NCBI RefSeq assembly: GCF_009914055.1
Contig: NZ_CP028271.1
Span: 310,001-374,000 of the forward strand
Source of the DNA: Mixta intestinalis
Lineage (GTDB): Bacteria > Pseudomonadota > Gammaproteobacteria > Enterobacterales > Enterobacteriaceae
Length of the DNA: 64,000 bases
Direction: 5' to 3'
A program made the translations under genes and the position numbers. Below, piece by piece: positions 35,505 through 43,950 of the stretch. The notes beneath the pieces are model-generated. The model saw only the letters and a list, made by a program, of their open reading frames with translations, did no database searches and was not told the origin of the DNA. Numbering within the stretch: position 1 is the stretch's first letter; each line of letters opens with the position of its first letter.

Positions 35505-36122
35505 ATGAATTTATATAATTGTGAGGAAATAAAGTTTTCATACACTGAAACTTCTTTTGATGAGTTGAAATTCTTATTAGAAGAAAAGACTGAATTGGAT
35601 AAGCTTAACCAAACAAAGATTGGAAAATTTGATTTTTTTTCCATTTTTGAATCTGATGACATAACTTGTCCTCAAGTGTGTAATCCTAAAAGTGCGTTGA
35701 AAGCATTATTTTTCCCTTGCCGAACAACTCAAGGAACTGTAATGGTTAGTAATCTTCAAGATGGTTGGGGAACATTATGTCATCAGCTAAGTAAATTTAC
35801 CAAACATGGTTTCTATTCTTTCCGGTTAGATGAGGAGAATAAAAAAGATGTCATGAATTCTTTTGACTATGTAGGATATACTGATAAATTAAAAAAAATA
35901 AGAGTTGTTTATTCGATGACCGATCCACGTTGGAAGTTTTATCAAGTTGGTGAGATGTTATGGTTTGAAAATGAAAGTTATTATAATAATAGAATTATTC
36001 GTAAAAGGATTAATAAATATATATTAACTGAGTATTGTAACAAGTTGTCATTAAACATTACCGATGAGGATTTTTGGAATATAAAAGGTGATAAAATTTT
36101 ATTTTCAAGGAAATATAGTTGA
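35505..36122 (+). CDS. Probable immunity protein of displaced module 2
   Basis: 205 residues from the ATG at 35505, which has GGGGGAG at ribosome-site distance; the in-frame ATG at 35490 has none. AT-rich, soluble, no signal peptide. It starts MNLYNCEEIKFSYTETSFDEL and includes QDGWGTLCHQLSKFTKHGFYSFRLDEE and DPRWKFYQVGEMLWFE. The family is not recognised. Its position 56 bp after the displaced toxin end is the reason for the call. It is intact, so the cell may still be protected against this toxin from relatives. Confidence 0.65.
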   Translation: MNLYNCEEIKFSYTETSFDELKFLLEEKTELDKLNQTKIGKFDFFSIFESDDITCPQVCNPKSALKALFFPCRTTQGTVMVSNLQDGWGTLCHQLSKFTKHGFYSFRLDEENKKDVMNSFDYVGYTDKLKKIRVVYSMTDPRWKFYQVGEMLWFENESYYNNRIIRKRINKYILTEYCNKLSLNITDEDFWNIKGDKILFSRKYS

Positions 36123-36410
36123 ATAATACTTCTTTTTTATAAAGAAAGTTTTCAGAAAACTCAATGATGTATAGAGCTGAGGAATGTATCGGTAGCAGAA
36201 ATTGGTGAGACTGTAATAAGCTTAATTATACAATAAAAAAATAACAAATTAACAATAGAGTTATTCATTTAGCTTCACCGGAAAATATTAATTGTTTATT
36301 TATTGATAAGTCCAAGAGAAATTTAAAGGGTTTAACTAATTCTAATTGCTGTTTTATTTATAGTGAAGAATTATCTCGATAAGATTTCTCCTTATAGTAC
36401 AGGAGATTGT

Positions 36411-36602
36411 CCTGCGGCGTCAGTCGCTGTACTAAGCGGGACAATATGCTGACAGCGAAACAGGACTGCACTACATCTGTTCCGTTATTATGACCCGCAG
36501 GTGGGGCGCTTTATAAGCCAGGACCCGATTGGGCTGGCGGGCGGGCTGAATCTTTACCAGTACGCGCCGAATCCGGTGTCGTGGATCGATCCGTGGGGGT
36601 TA
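36411..36602 (+). repeat. Rhs tip repeat, copy 3
   Basis: Matches 33462-33660 from the ...CTGCGGC...GCGGGACAATATG stretch to DPWGL. One base is lost near 36474 (CTACATCTG against CTACAATCTG), and the first 30 bp are degraded. Confidence 0.88.
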
Positions 36603-36968
36603 GCATGTAGCCCGACAACGGCAACTCATATTACTTATCAAGGTATTGATGCTACTACAGGAAAACCTTACGTTGGCTATGCCAGTATGCAAGGACATCA
36701 AACAGCGCAAAATGTATTGAATTATCGCTATGGAGGAAACTTTGAGCGTTTTGGCGGACAGGCACCTCAAATTATATACGATGGTTATGGTCAGAAAGGT
36801 AAAGATATTGCCAGAGGATTAGAACAAAGGAGATTTGAAGAATTAGGTGGCCTGGTAGGTACTGCTAATAAACAGAATCCAGTTGGTCAGGGTAATGCCA
36901 GAAGAACCGAATACCTTAACGCCGCTGATGAACATTTTAATGGTAAGAATAAAAGTGGGGGGTGTTAA
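36501..36968 (+). CDS. Displaced Rhs C-terminal toxin end, module 3, GIY-YIG-like
   Basis: 155 codons from a GTG that is part of the RHS tip ([15 protein letters not shown]), so it is a fragment of an old rhs gene and probably not translated well on its own. After DPWGL the tail begins [21 protein letters not shown]. The Y-x-G and PYVG spacing resembles a GIY-YIG nuclease core. Later [14 protein letters not shown] and [13 protein letters not shown] give the conserved E and N expected in such toxins. It is followed after 2 bp by an Imm26-like gene. A silent reserve toxin is the likely status. Confidence 0.65.
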   Translation: MGRFISQDPIGLAGGLNLYQYAPNPVSWIDPWGLACSPTTATHITYQGIDATTGKPYVGYASMQGHQTAQNVLNYRYGGNFERFGGQAPQIIYDGYGQKGKDIARGLEQRRFEELGGLVGTANKQNPVGQGNARRTEYLNAADEHFNGKNKSGGC

Positions 36969-36970
36969 TT

Positions 36971-37585
36971 ATGGCTAAAAGAATTACTTGGAAAGTAGGG
37001 GATTTGGTTAATATTAAGCTGCGTGACAATTTATATACAATAGGCCAGATGTTAACTAGCCCGGCAATGCGATTTTATGATTTATCTAACACTAGTGGTG
37101 TATGGGAATATATTGATTTAAATGAAATAAATAGTTTATTTAGGGTGTTTGTTGGCAAAGTTATTAATAAAGATCTTATTCAGGGTAAAATCAAATCAGG
37201 AACTGTAAGACCTAGCTCTAAACCTTATGAACCGTACTGGATTCATGCTTATAGTTCTATGGATAAAGGGCATTATCCTGAGAATAGAAATGGATTTTTA
37301 TTCATGGGAGGAAAGCTAATAGATCTTGGGCCTGATGGAAATATTAGTGTAACTCAGGCACCGGTGATAAAAGAAGACTTAACACTGCCACAAGACCGTA
37401 AATTGATAGAAGAATATGAATTAACTAATATGTGGGGGCATGATGATCTCCATGATCGTCTTTGTCGTTATTTTGATACAGGAATAAACAGGGACGATCT
37501 GAAATTTGAGGTTTTTCCTGGCCTGTGGGACGATCGTGAAAAATTACGGCCATTAACTCGTAGGCTGCCTGTTCCATTACGCTGA
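36971..37585 (+). CDS. Imm26-like immunity protein of displaced module 3
   Basis: 204 residues from the ATG at 36971, with GGGGGGTG upstream. The N-terminal part (KVGDLVNIKLRDNLYTIGQMLTSPAMRFYD) matches the immunity-protein-26 style opening, in which a K-x-G-D-x-x-x-I strand is followed by Y-x-x-G-Q-x-L. The middle carries ENRNGFLFMGGKLIDLG. It is cytoplasmic and AT-rich. It follows the GIY-YIG-like toxin end by 2 bp, a tight cognate arrangement. Confidence 0.72.
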   Translation: MAKRITWKVGDLVNIKLRDNLYTIGQMLTSPAMRFYDLSNTSGVWEYIDLNEINSLFRVFVGKVINKDLIQGKIKSGTVRPSSKPYEPYWIHAYSSMDKGHYPENRNGFLFMGGKLIDLGPDGNISVTQAPVIKEDLTLPQDRKLIEEYELTNMWGHDDLHDRLCRYFDTGINRDDLKFEVFPGLWDDREKLRPLTRRLPVPLR

Positions 37586-37609
37586 AAAAAAGCCGGATAA
37601 AAACTTTTT

Positions 37610-37720
37610 AATGACACGAATGGCGATATTTACTGGTTCAGTACGGATCTGAACGGCGCGCCGCTGGAAGAAACCCGCTGCAGTCAGAGTGTCCGCGACA
37701 CGCTGCGGGTGGGATGATTT
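37610..37720 (+). pseudogene. Scrambled rhs remnants
   Basis: A 50-bp stretch (about 37616-37669) repeats the rhs sequence found at 33316-33365. Next to it, about 37688-37722 resembles 32788-32824 of the same gene. The two pieces are in the wrong order and out of frame. They mark the right edge of the Rhs island. Confidence 0.75.
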
Positions 37721-37799
37721 ACGGCCAGAATTTCGCAGGATGACCGCGAAATTTTATGACCGAAGCCGCTCGGTGCTGCATCAACCCAACGACTTATGA

Positions 37800-38726
37800 T
37801 TAAAAGCGCAGCATGGTTGATTTTAACTGTGCCATTAGCCAGTTCAGTGCAGGATCCTGTACCCGGCGCTTGTGACGCAAAATGCACAGCGTAAAAGAAG
37901 GGTAATTTACAGGCGTTGCGCTGGATCGTAACGCAAAATGCTGCTGCCATCGTCTGCCCAACCCGTCTGGAACCGTGGCGAAAACTGGCATGGTGGTTAA
38001 CAGCAAAGGAAAGGTAGAAAAATTTGCCGTAACGTAACGCACGTGGCGTTGTAACCCCTGGTTGATAAGTTGCCGGTCGATTTCACTGTGGTTTGATTCA
38101 CGATACGACACCATGATGTGTTCATAAGCGATAAAGTCGTTTATCAATAATGGCCCATCGCATGGGATCTGCTGTGGCGACCAGAGTGTGGAAACACCCA
38201 TTGTCATGACGGGTTCACTCACGACCTCACCGATGCTTGGCTTATTCAGCGAAACTGCAATATCAATCATATCTTCTTCCAGTAATCGACGAACCTGGAA
38301 GGGATCGGCGGCAACAATATGCAGCTCCAGACCCGGAGCGTCATGGGTGATAACGGGCAATAAATCCGGCATCAGCCAGTGCTCGCTCCAGTCGCTCATT
38401 CCTACCCGAAAAATGCGTTTTGCCGTAGCGGGAGAGAAGTCCTGTGCGCCAAAGATCACTGCATGCAGGTCTTCCATCAACGGTTGCATATCGGATATCA
38501 GCGCTTCGGCACGCGGCGTTGGCAGCATTCCTTTGGTACTGCGAACAAACAGCGGGTCGTTGAACATTTCGCGTAGCCGTTTCAGCGCTCCGCTGATAGC
38601 GGGTTGTCCCAGATGCAGAACTTCTGCGGTACGGGTAACGCTGGCCTCACGATATAACACCAGAAAGACCGTCAGCAGATTCAAATCTATCCGGCGGAAA
38701 TCATTTTCGCTGATTTTCTTCATCAT
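37800..38726 (-). CDS. LysR-family transcriptional regulator
   Basis: About 308 residues. The N-terminal helix-turn-helix (RRIDLNLLTVFLVLYREASVTRTAEVLHLGQPAISGALKRLRE) is of the NodD/NahR-like subgroup, and a two-lobe ligand-binding domain follows. The start is uncertain: 38726 is chosen because similarity begins there; an ATG 48 bp upstream lies in the divergent spacer. It is divergent from the small gene at 38815 and the NmrA-like gene, the usual layout for a LysR regulator and its target. The effector is unknown. Confidence 0.88.
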   Translation of the reverse strand: MMKKISENDFRRIDLNLLTVFLVLYREASVTRTAEVLHLGQPAISGALKRLREMFNDPLFVRSTKGMLPTPRAEALISDMQPLMEDLHAVIFGAQDFSPATAKRIFRVGMSDWSEHWLMPDLLPVITHDAPGLELHIVAADPFQVRRLLEEDMIDIAVSLNKPSIGEVVSEPVMTMGVSTLWSPQQIPCDGPLLINDFIAYEHIMVSYRESNHSEIDRQLINQGLQRHVRYVTANFSTFPLLLTTMPVFATVPDGLGRRWQQHFALRSSATPVNYPSFTLCILRHKRRVQDPALNWLMAQLKSTMLRF

Positions 38727-38814
38727 AATAATCAATTTGAATGTTATACCTTCCAAAAGGATAGTGAACATCACGTTGTTAAATCAAACATGCACAGCAT
38801 GTGCGGAGGGCGTG

Positions 38815-39045
38815 ATGCAACAGTATCGAACAGGCAACAGCGTTATTTTTAAAGTGCCGGAACGTGAAATTGATATTCCGGTAGCGGATTTATATACACC
38901 GACGCCGGGGCACCGCCCCGATCATGCGGCTTTGATACTCTCCTCCGGCGGTGAATATGCTTTTTTTGCCGGAGAGTCCTGCGGCTGGCTGAACATCGAC
39001 AGACAGGGTAACTATGGCTGGACTGAGGCGGGGAAAAATAAATGA
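38815..39045 (+). CDS. Small conserved-looking protein coupled to the NmrA-like gene
   Basis: 76 residues: MQQYRTGNSVIFKVPEREID...HAALILSSGGEYAFFAGESCGWLNIDRQGNYGWTEAGKNK. GGAGGG precedes the ATG, and the stop overlaps the next start as ATGA, which supports real translation. No membrane segment. The family is not recognised. It is the first gene of a two-gene operon divergent from the LysR regulator. Confidence 0.65.
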   Translation: MQQYRTGNSVIFKVPEREIDIPVADLYTPTPGHRPDHAALILSSGGEYAFFAGESCGWLNIDRQGNYGWTEAGKNK

Positions 39046-39956
39046 AGAATAACCAGTCTTTCATATTGGTTTTCGGCGCGTCGGGCCAGCAGGGTGGCTC
39101 GGTGTCAAGGGCACTGCTTAACGCAGGCTACTCTGTGCGTGCCATGGTGCGTAATCCCTCATCTTCGGCGTCACTCGCGCTTCGGGATGCCGGAGCAGAA
39201 ATTGTCACCGGGGCATTCGATGATATCGGGACGATACGAGCAGCGATGAACGGGGCATACGGCGTTTTCAGTGTCCAACCCAGTTCGCCGGGCGGAACGA
39301 TAACCGACGACGACGAAGTCCTCTATGGCAAGACGATCGCCAGCCTTGCCGTCGAGTATGACGTAAAGCATCTGGTCTACTCTTCAGCCAGCGCGGTGGG
39401 CGATCAACCCACCGGCGTGGCGCATTATGACAGTAAGGCTGAAATTGAACGGCATATCCGCACGCTGCCCATCACTTCGACCATTGTACGTCCGGTCACC
39501 TTTATGGAACTGTTGGTGATGCCCGGCTTCGGGCTTGATGAAGGCCATTTTCATTTTTTTATGCAGCCGGAAGGCTTCATGCAGGTCATCGCGGTTGAAG
39601 ATATCGGAAAAATTGTCGCCGCCGTCTATGCTGATCCGGTGAGGTTTAAAGGCAAAACGTTTGAAATTGCCAGTGACGCCGTCACCGGCTTACAGCTTCA
39701 GGCATTCTTCACTGCGGCTGCGGGGCGACCCGTCACGTATTCCCGTTTTTCTGACGATGTGCTGTCCACAAATCCTTTTCTGCAAAAGCTGACCGCGATG
39801 GTGGATGATGGGCGGCTGGTAGGGCACGCTGACCTGGCGGCAATGCGGCAAATGAATCCGCAACTGCAATCCTTTGAATCATGGCTTGCGGGAAGCGGGC
39901 GAGAGGCTTTTGAACGGGCGATGGCCACCACTGCCAGCTGGGCGTTTAACCAGTAA
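39042..39956 (+). CDS. NmrA-family NAD(P)-binding protein
   Basis: 304 residues, atypical short-chain dehydrogenase fold. The N-terminal dinucleotide motif is VFGASGQQGGSVSRALL. Later family segments are GAFDDIGTIRAAMNGAYGVFSVQP, HLVYSSASAV, HYDSKAEIERHIR and TIVRPVTFMELL. Members act as NAD(P)H-quinone reductases or as redox-sensing regulators. The family's usual catalytic Tyr-x3-Lys appears as Y-D-S-K, so activity is possible. It is the second gene of the operon divergent from the LysR regulator. Confidence 0.85.
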   Translation: MKNNQSFILVFGASGQQGGSVSRALLNAGYSVRAMVRNPSSSASLALRDAGAEIVTGAFDDIGTIRAAMNGAYGVFSVQPSSPGGTITDDDEVLYGKTIASLAVEYDVKHLVYSSASAVGDQPTGVAHYDSKAEIERHIRTLPITSTIVRPVTFMELLVMPGFGLDEGHFHFFMQPEGFMQVIAVEDIGKIVAAVYADPVRFKGKTFEIASDAVTGLQLQAFFTAAAGRPVTYSRFSDDVLSTNPFLQKLTAMVDDGRLVGHADLAAMRQMNPQLQSFESWLAGSGREAFERAMATTASWAFNQ

Positions 39957-39963
39957 ACCCACT

Positions 39964-39995
39964 TTACCCGGCTCCCGTTACAGGGAGCCGGGTAA
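39964..39995. terminator. Bidirectional terminator between convergent genes
   Basis: TTACCCGGCTCCC / GGGAGCCGGGTAA, a 13-bp perfect stem with a 6-nt loop, between the NmrA-like stop and the SDR stop. Confidence 0.85.
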
Positions 39996-40000
39996 GTCGG

Positions 40001-40906
40001 CTATCGGGATGATAATAGCGAGGCATAATCCATATTCTGCAAATCGTCGAGCAGACCCGGGCCGGTAGGATGCCAGCCCAGCTGCTGACGCGTCCAGGCG
40101 GATGATGCACGCAGGTTCATGGCGATAAACAGGGCTAACCCGCCAAAATGGGCTTCAGCCTCTGAAGGTGATAGCGATATCAGCGGCAGATTGAGCTTAC
40201 GGGCAATGACTTCCGCTATCTGCCGGAACGGAACGCCTTCTTCTGCAATGGCGTGATAGCGTTTACCGCTTTCACCGTGTTCCAGCACCAGCGGGTATAG
40301 CCTGGCGACGTCACTGACGTGCGCTGCCGCCCAACAGTTGTCACCATTACCGATGCAGGCAACCGCACCTTTTTCAATGGCGTGCTGAATGTACCAGGTC
40401 ACAAGCCCCTGACGTGTGGTGTCATGAACCTGTGGCAGGCGCACGATCCGTATATTAACGCCTTCTGCGAGCAGAGCATTAGCCTCAATTTCCGTGGCCA
40501 CTCGCGGATTTATATTGTCAGACTTAAACTGATCTTCCCGGGCCAGAGCCGTGTTGCCGTCATCGCCGATGCCGGTTCCTGAGGTGATGATAAATGGCCG
40601 GGCACTGTTTTTCAGCGTCTGGCCGATAGCGTGGATAACCCGCCTGTCCTTTTCGCAACTCTCAGTAAATCGCTGAAAATCAAAATCAAACGCGGTATGG
40701 ATAACGGCATCGGCATGCTGTACTGCTGCCATGAAAGCGTCTGGCGCTTCCAGCGTACCGCGCTGAACCTCGGCCCCCGCTGCGTTGATCGCCTGTGCAC
40801 TGCTATCTGAGCGGGCGAGCCCGGTCACCTGATGTCCGGCTGCCAGCAGTTCCGTCAGGATCCGGGAGCCAATAAATCCGCTGGCTCCGGTAAGAAATAC
40901 TCGCAT
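40001..40906 (-). CDS. Extended short-chain dehydrogenase / NAD-dependent epimerase family protein
   Basis: 301 residues from the ATG at 40906, chosen for GGAGGTGTG upstream and because the Rossmann motif starts at once (MRVFLTGASGFIGSRILTELL). A substrate-binding C-terminal part follows (RYHAIAEEGVPFRQIAEVIARKL). The place of the classical Y-x3-K motif is not evident, so it may be a reductase-like member with an altered active site. It is divergent from an XRE/MmyB-type regulator 100 bp away. Regulators of this class commonly control the adjacent dehydrogenase gene. Confidence 0.82.
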   Translation of the reverse strand: MRVFLTGASGFIGSRILTELLAAGHQVTGLARSDSSAQAINAAGAEVQRGTLEAPDAFMAAVQHADAVIHTAFDFDFQRFTESCEKDRRVIHAIGQTLKNSARPFIITSGTGIGDDGNTALAREDQFKSDNINPRVATEIEANALLAEGVNIRIVRLPQVHDTTRQGLVTWYIQHAIEKGAVACIGNGDNCWAAAHVSDVARLYPLVLEHGESGKRYHAIAEEGVPFRQIAEVIARKLNLPLISLSPSEAEAHFGGLALFIAMNLRASSAWTRQQLGWHPTGPGLLDDLQNMDYASLLSSR

Positions 40907-41006
40907 AACACACCTCCAGATTAGGGTTCCGGAACAGAGTAGCGCTATAGTCATACGGTAAAAGTAGGGACCTTATCAGGGTATAAACCTTAACAGGATA
41001 ACGACG

Positions 41007-41861
41007 ATGCAAACGGCAATGCAGTCAATGGGCGATTTTCTGCGGGCGCGGCGTTTGCGTCTCGATCCTGCCGCATTTGGCTTTATGCCGGGCAGGCGGC
41101 GTACAGCCGGATTGCGCCGTGAAGAGGTTGCGCAGCTCGCCAATATCAGCCCCACCTGGTACACCTGGCTTGAACAGGGGCGCGGCGGTGCGCCATCGCG
41201 GGAAGTACTTAATCGTATCGCCCGGGCATTGCGTCTGACTCCCCCCGAACGTGAACACCTGTTTATTCTGGCGTTTGGTCATCCGCCCGACGCGCAATTC
41301 ATCGTTTCCGGTGCTGTTACGCCGCGACTACAGCGGGTGCTGGATGTGCTCACCATTCCGGCGATTGTTAAAACTGTGACCTGGGATGTGATTGCCTGGA
41401 ATCGTGCCGCTGCGTCCGTATTAACGGATTATGGACAGTTGCCGCTGGCGGAGCGTAATGTTCTGCGCCGAATGTTTACCGATCCTGAGGTACGCCGTGC
41501 GCAGTCTGACTGGCAGGCGATGGCGCTGCTGGTGGTTAGCGCGTTTCGTGCCGACGTAGCGCGAGCGGGTAAATCGACACAAACCGATAAGCTGGTGGCG
41601 GAGCTTTCCCGTTTGAGTCCTGAATTTGATACCTTGTGGCGCAGCAATGATGTTGTTAGCCACGGTGAAGGGGCAAAACGCATTTATCACCCGCAGGCTG
41701 GAGCGATAGATCTCGAGTTCTCGACGTTTACGGTGGAAGGGCGACCGGATCTGGCGATGCTGGTCTTTAATCCGACGACGGAGGAAAGCCGTCAAAAAAT
41801 TGACGAGCAGGTAAAATGTTTCCTGTCAGGCGATGCATTAAAACGCCACGATCGCAAATAA
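41007..41861 (+). CDS. XRE-family regulator with MmyB-like ligand-binding domain
   Basis: 284 residues. The N-terminal helix-turn-helix reads GDFLRARRLRLDP...RRTAGLRREEVAQLANISPTWYTWLEQGR. The C-terminal PAS-like MmyB domain includes VTWDVIAWNRAAASVLTDYG and NVLRRMFTDPEVRR. This pairing is common in actinobacteria and proteobacteria next to a divergent SDR gene, as seen here. The ligand is unknown, possibly a small lipid or aromatic. A second possible ATG is 12 bp downstream (MQSMGDF). Confidence 0.87.
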   Translation: MQTAMQSMGDFLRARRLRLDPAAFGFMPGRRRTAGLRREEVAQLANISPTWYTWLEQGRGGAPSREVLNRIARALRLTPPEREHLFILAFGHPPDAQFIVSGAVTPRLQRVLDVLTIPAIVKTVTWDVIAWNRAAASVLTDYGQLPLAERNVLRRMFTDPEVRRAQSDWQAMALLVVSAFRADVARAGKSTQTDKLVAELSRLSPEFDTLWRSNDVVSHGEGAKRIYHPQAGAIDLEFSTFTVEGRPDLAMLVFNPTTEESRQKIDEQVKCFLSGDALKRHDRK

Positions 41862-41886
41862 TCGTCCGATCGCCACTTATAACAGA

Positions 41887-41916
41887 AAGCCCGGCTAAGT
41901 GCCGGGCTTTTGTTTT
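41887..41916. terminator. Bidirectional rho-independent terminator
   Basis: AAGCCCGGC-taagt-GCCGGGCTT followed by TTGTTTT on the plus strand. It serves both the regulator gene and the convergent norVW-tehB operon. Confidence 0.9.
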
Positions 41917-41934
41917 ATCGAAGCAACCGTCGCG

Positions 41935-42798
41935 TTAAACCGGCTTGCGTGCCAGCAGAGTGGCGAAGCGCAGCTTAATGCGGTTGCCCTGCGCGTCGGT
42001 TTTATGCAGCGCACCGGGATTTTCGTTGTATTTCAGAATATCCCAGCCGTCGTAATAACCGAGCAGTTCGCTACGACTGAAGGTGAACGGGAACGGCATC
42101 GGACAGGGATAGTCCGGCGTACTCATCGCAGCCACAATCAGATTGTGACCGCCCGGTGCCGTTGCCTGCTGCATCTGACCAATCAGCCCAGGAATGGTTT
42201 TCGGCTGCAAAAACATCATGACCACCGTTGAGAGAATAAAATCGTACTGTTTCTCAATCGTTACCTGATTTAAATCGCACTGCCGCAGCTGAATGCCTGC
42301 CAGCTCTTCCGTGTTGATAATCTGCTGTAGGTTGTTCAGGCTGTCGCTGTTTCTGTCCCAGCCCTCAACGTTAAAGCCCTGCTGTTGCAGATAAAGCACG
42401 TTACGACCGTTACCGCAGCCGAGATCCAGCGCCCGTCCAGGCGGAATGCGGCCTGCTGCTTCCAGCACTTCAGAGTGCGTCGGCGTCAGCTGATAGCGTT
42501 TGTGGTAGTAATCCTCCGGCTTGCAATAGAGCGCCAGCTGGCACTCCATGTCCGGGCTGAAGGAAACGACACGGTGCCACTGCTGCGGTGCCAGACGCGG
42601 CGGCTGTGAAGCCGGATTCAGGGTCAGCGTTTCCACTACCTCACCGCGCTCGGTGAGCAGGGCAAGATCCAGCGTACCTTTATACAGCTTTATCTGCGCC
42701 CAGCTTCCCGGTTCGGTGTGATAGGGCTGCAACCAGATTGGCGGCAGCGTGGTGCTATCCCAAAGCGGCAGCGTTTGATAACAAATCAGATCGGTCAT
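41935..42798 (-). CDS. tehB: TehB-like SAM-dependent methyltransferase with N-terminal DUF1971 domain
   Basis: 287 residues, as in Haemophilus TehB. Residues about 1-90 form the TehB-like cupin (SWAQIKLYKGTLDLALL, PPRLAPQQWHRV), the same domain as the free-standing YeaR-like protein at 19154. Residues about 95-287 form a class I methyltransferase with motif I GRALDLGCGNGRNVLYL. TehB methylates tellurite and selenium oxyanions and gives resistance. It starts 14 bp after norW, with CGGAG upstream and no terminator between. It therefore lies in the norVW operon, so nitric-oxide induction through NorR is predicted. Confidence 0.9.
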   Translation of the reverse strand: MTDLICYQTLPLWDSTTLPPIWLQPYHTEPGSWAQIKLYKGTLDLALLTERGEVVETLTLNPASQPPRLAPQQWHRVVSFSPDMECQLALYCKPEDYYHKRYQLTPTHSEVLEAAGRIPPGRALDLGCGNGRNVLYLQQQGFNVEGWDRNSDSLNNLQQIINTEELAGIQLRQCDLNQVTIEKQYDFILSTVVMMFLQPKTIPGLIGQMQQATAPGGHNLIVAAMSTPDYPCPMPFPFTFSRSELLGYYDGWDILKYNENPGALHKTDAQGNRIKLRFATLLARKPV

Positions 42799-42812
42799 AA
42801 TTTACTCCGTTA

Positions 42813-43946
42813 TTAACGGGTTAACTGTTTCAGCAAGGGAAGCGCCTGCTTCATATGATCTTCACTGACCACGAACGCTTTCAGCTGTCCGGCGGCGTCC
42901 AGCCCTTTCGCTACAATGCCTGCTTTGCTGAACTGCATTTCCCAGTTCAGATCTGCATCGCCAGCGTTACCTGCCAGGTGCAGTGGCAGATCGGGCGTTT
43001 TGATTTTTACCAGCATCGCCGGCAGGCTCAGACTGGCGCTGTTGCCGGTCAGGTTTTTCGCCAGCGTCATTGCCGCCAGCTGGGCCGGTTGCAGGTAAGG
43101 CATCAGCTTGCCCTGAATTTCCGCGCAGTCGCCCAGCGCAAAAATATCGGGGTCTGTGGTAGTCAGACGATCGTCCACGACGATACCGCGACGTGTTTCC
43201 AGGCCCGCCTGTTGTGCCAGCGCCACATTAGGACGCAGGCCGATGGCGCATACCACGGCATCGCAGGTGATCTGCTGGCCGTTGCTCAGGGTGGCCACCA
43301 GAGTGTCGTGATGACGCGCCAGCGAGGAGAGCTCGCAGTTGAAACGCATCTCGACGCCTGATTTCACCAGACGGTGTTGCAGACGACCGCTGATTTCCGG
43401 CGGCATCAGCGCGGAAAGCAGGCTGCCGCTACGGTCAATCAGCGTCACCGCTTTACCGGCGCGGTTCAGGTCCATCGCCAGCTCGGTGCCGATCAGGCCG
43501 CCACCGATGAGCAGTACACGTTTGGCGCTTTGCAGATTCTCTTCACAGCGGCGATATTCTTGCTGGCTGTTCAGGGTGTACATCAGCTCGCTGCCGCCGA
43601 TCGGCGGTACCAGCGCCTCTGCTCCCGTGGCAAGCACCAGCTTGCCATAGGTGAAGTCGCCTGCCGTGGTTTCGATACGATGTGCGGCAGCATCGATACG
43701 CGTTACCCGTGTATGCGGGTGTAGCGTCACGTTATTTTTTTCCGCGTAGTCGGCGGCGGTGATGCGGGTCAAATCATCGGCCCGCTGTGCCAGAGAGAAG
43801 ACGTGGCTCAGCTCTGGCTTGTGGTATTCGTCGCAGCTGTCGGCGGCGATCAGACGGATCGGCACCTCTTTGTTCTGCTGACGCAGGTTTTTAATCAACT
43901 GTCGGGCGGCAAAGCCGGAGCCGATAATGATGATATCTGATGACAT
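42813..43946 (-). CDS. norW: NorW, NADH:flavorubredoxin reductase
   Basis: 377-residue FAD- and NADH-binding reductase that passes electrons to the rubredoxin end of NorV. Motifs: FAD fold IIIIGSGFAARQLI, NAD fold VLLIGGGLIGTELAMDL, and the second FAD motif TTDPDIFALGDCAEI. The start at 43946 overlaps closely with the norV stop (43951) and has GAGGG as ribosome site; an upstream in-frame ATG lies inside norV. It is the middle gene of norV-norW-tehB. Confidence 0.94.
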   Translation of the reverse strand: MSSDIIIIGSGFAARQLIKNLRQQNKEVPIRLIAADSCDEYHKPELSHVFSLAQRADDLTRITAADYAEKNNVTLHPHTRVTRIDAAAHRIETTAGDFTYGKLVLATGAEALVPPIGGSELMYTLNSQQEYRRCEENLQSAKRVLLIGGGLIGTELAMDLNRAGKAVTLIDRSGSLLSALMPPEISGRLQHRLVKSGVEMRFNCELSSLARHHDTLVATLSNGQQITCDAVVCAIGLRPNVALAQQAGLETRRGIVVDDRLTTTDPDIFALGDCAEIQGKLMPYLQPAQLAAMTLAKNLTGNSASLSLPAMLVKIKTPDLPLHLAGNAGDADLNWEMQFSKAGIVAKGLDAAGQLKAFVVSEDHMKQALPLLKQLTR

Positions 43947-43950
43947 AGTA

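Noticed and set aside
29378..37585. A full type VI secretion apparatus
   Set aside because: Only an Eag-type chaperone, Rhs effector and immunity genes are here; no vgrG, hcp, tss or clpV genes.
37586..37799. A fourth Rhs module
   Set aside because: Only short rhs pieces in the wrong order with no toxin tail or immunity gene.
38188..38814. Front part of a 285-codon frame leading into the small gene at 38815
   Set aside because: It runs antisense to the LysR gene; only the last 76 codons, after a good ribosome site, are credible.
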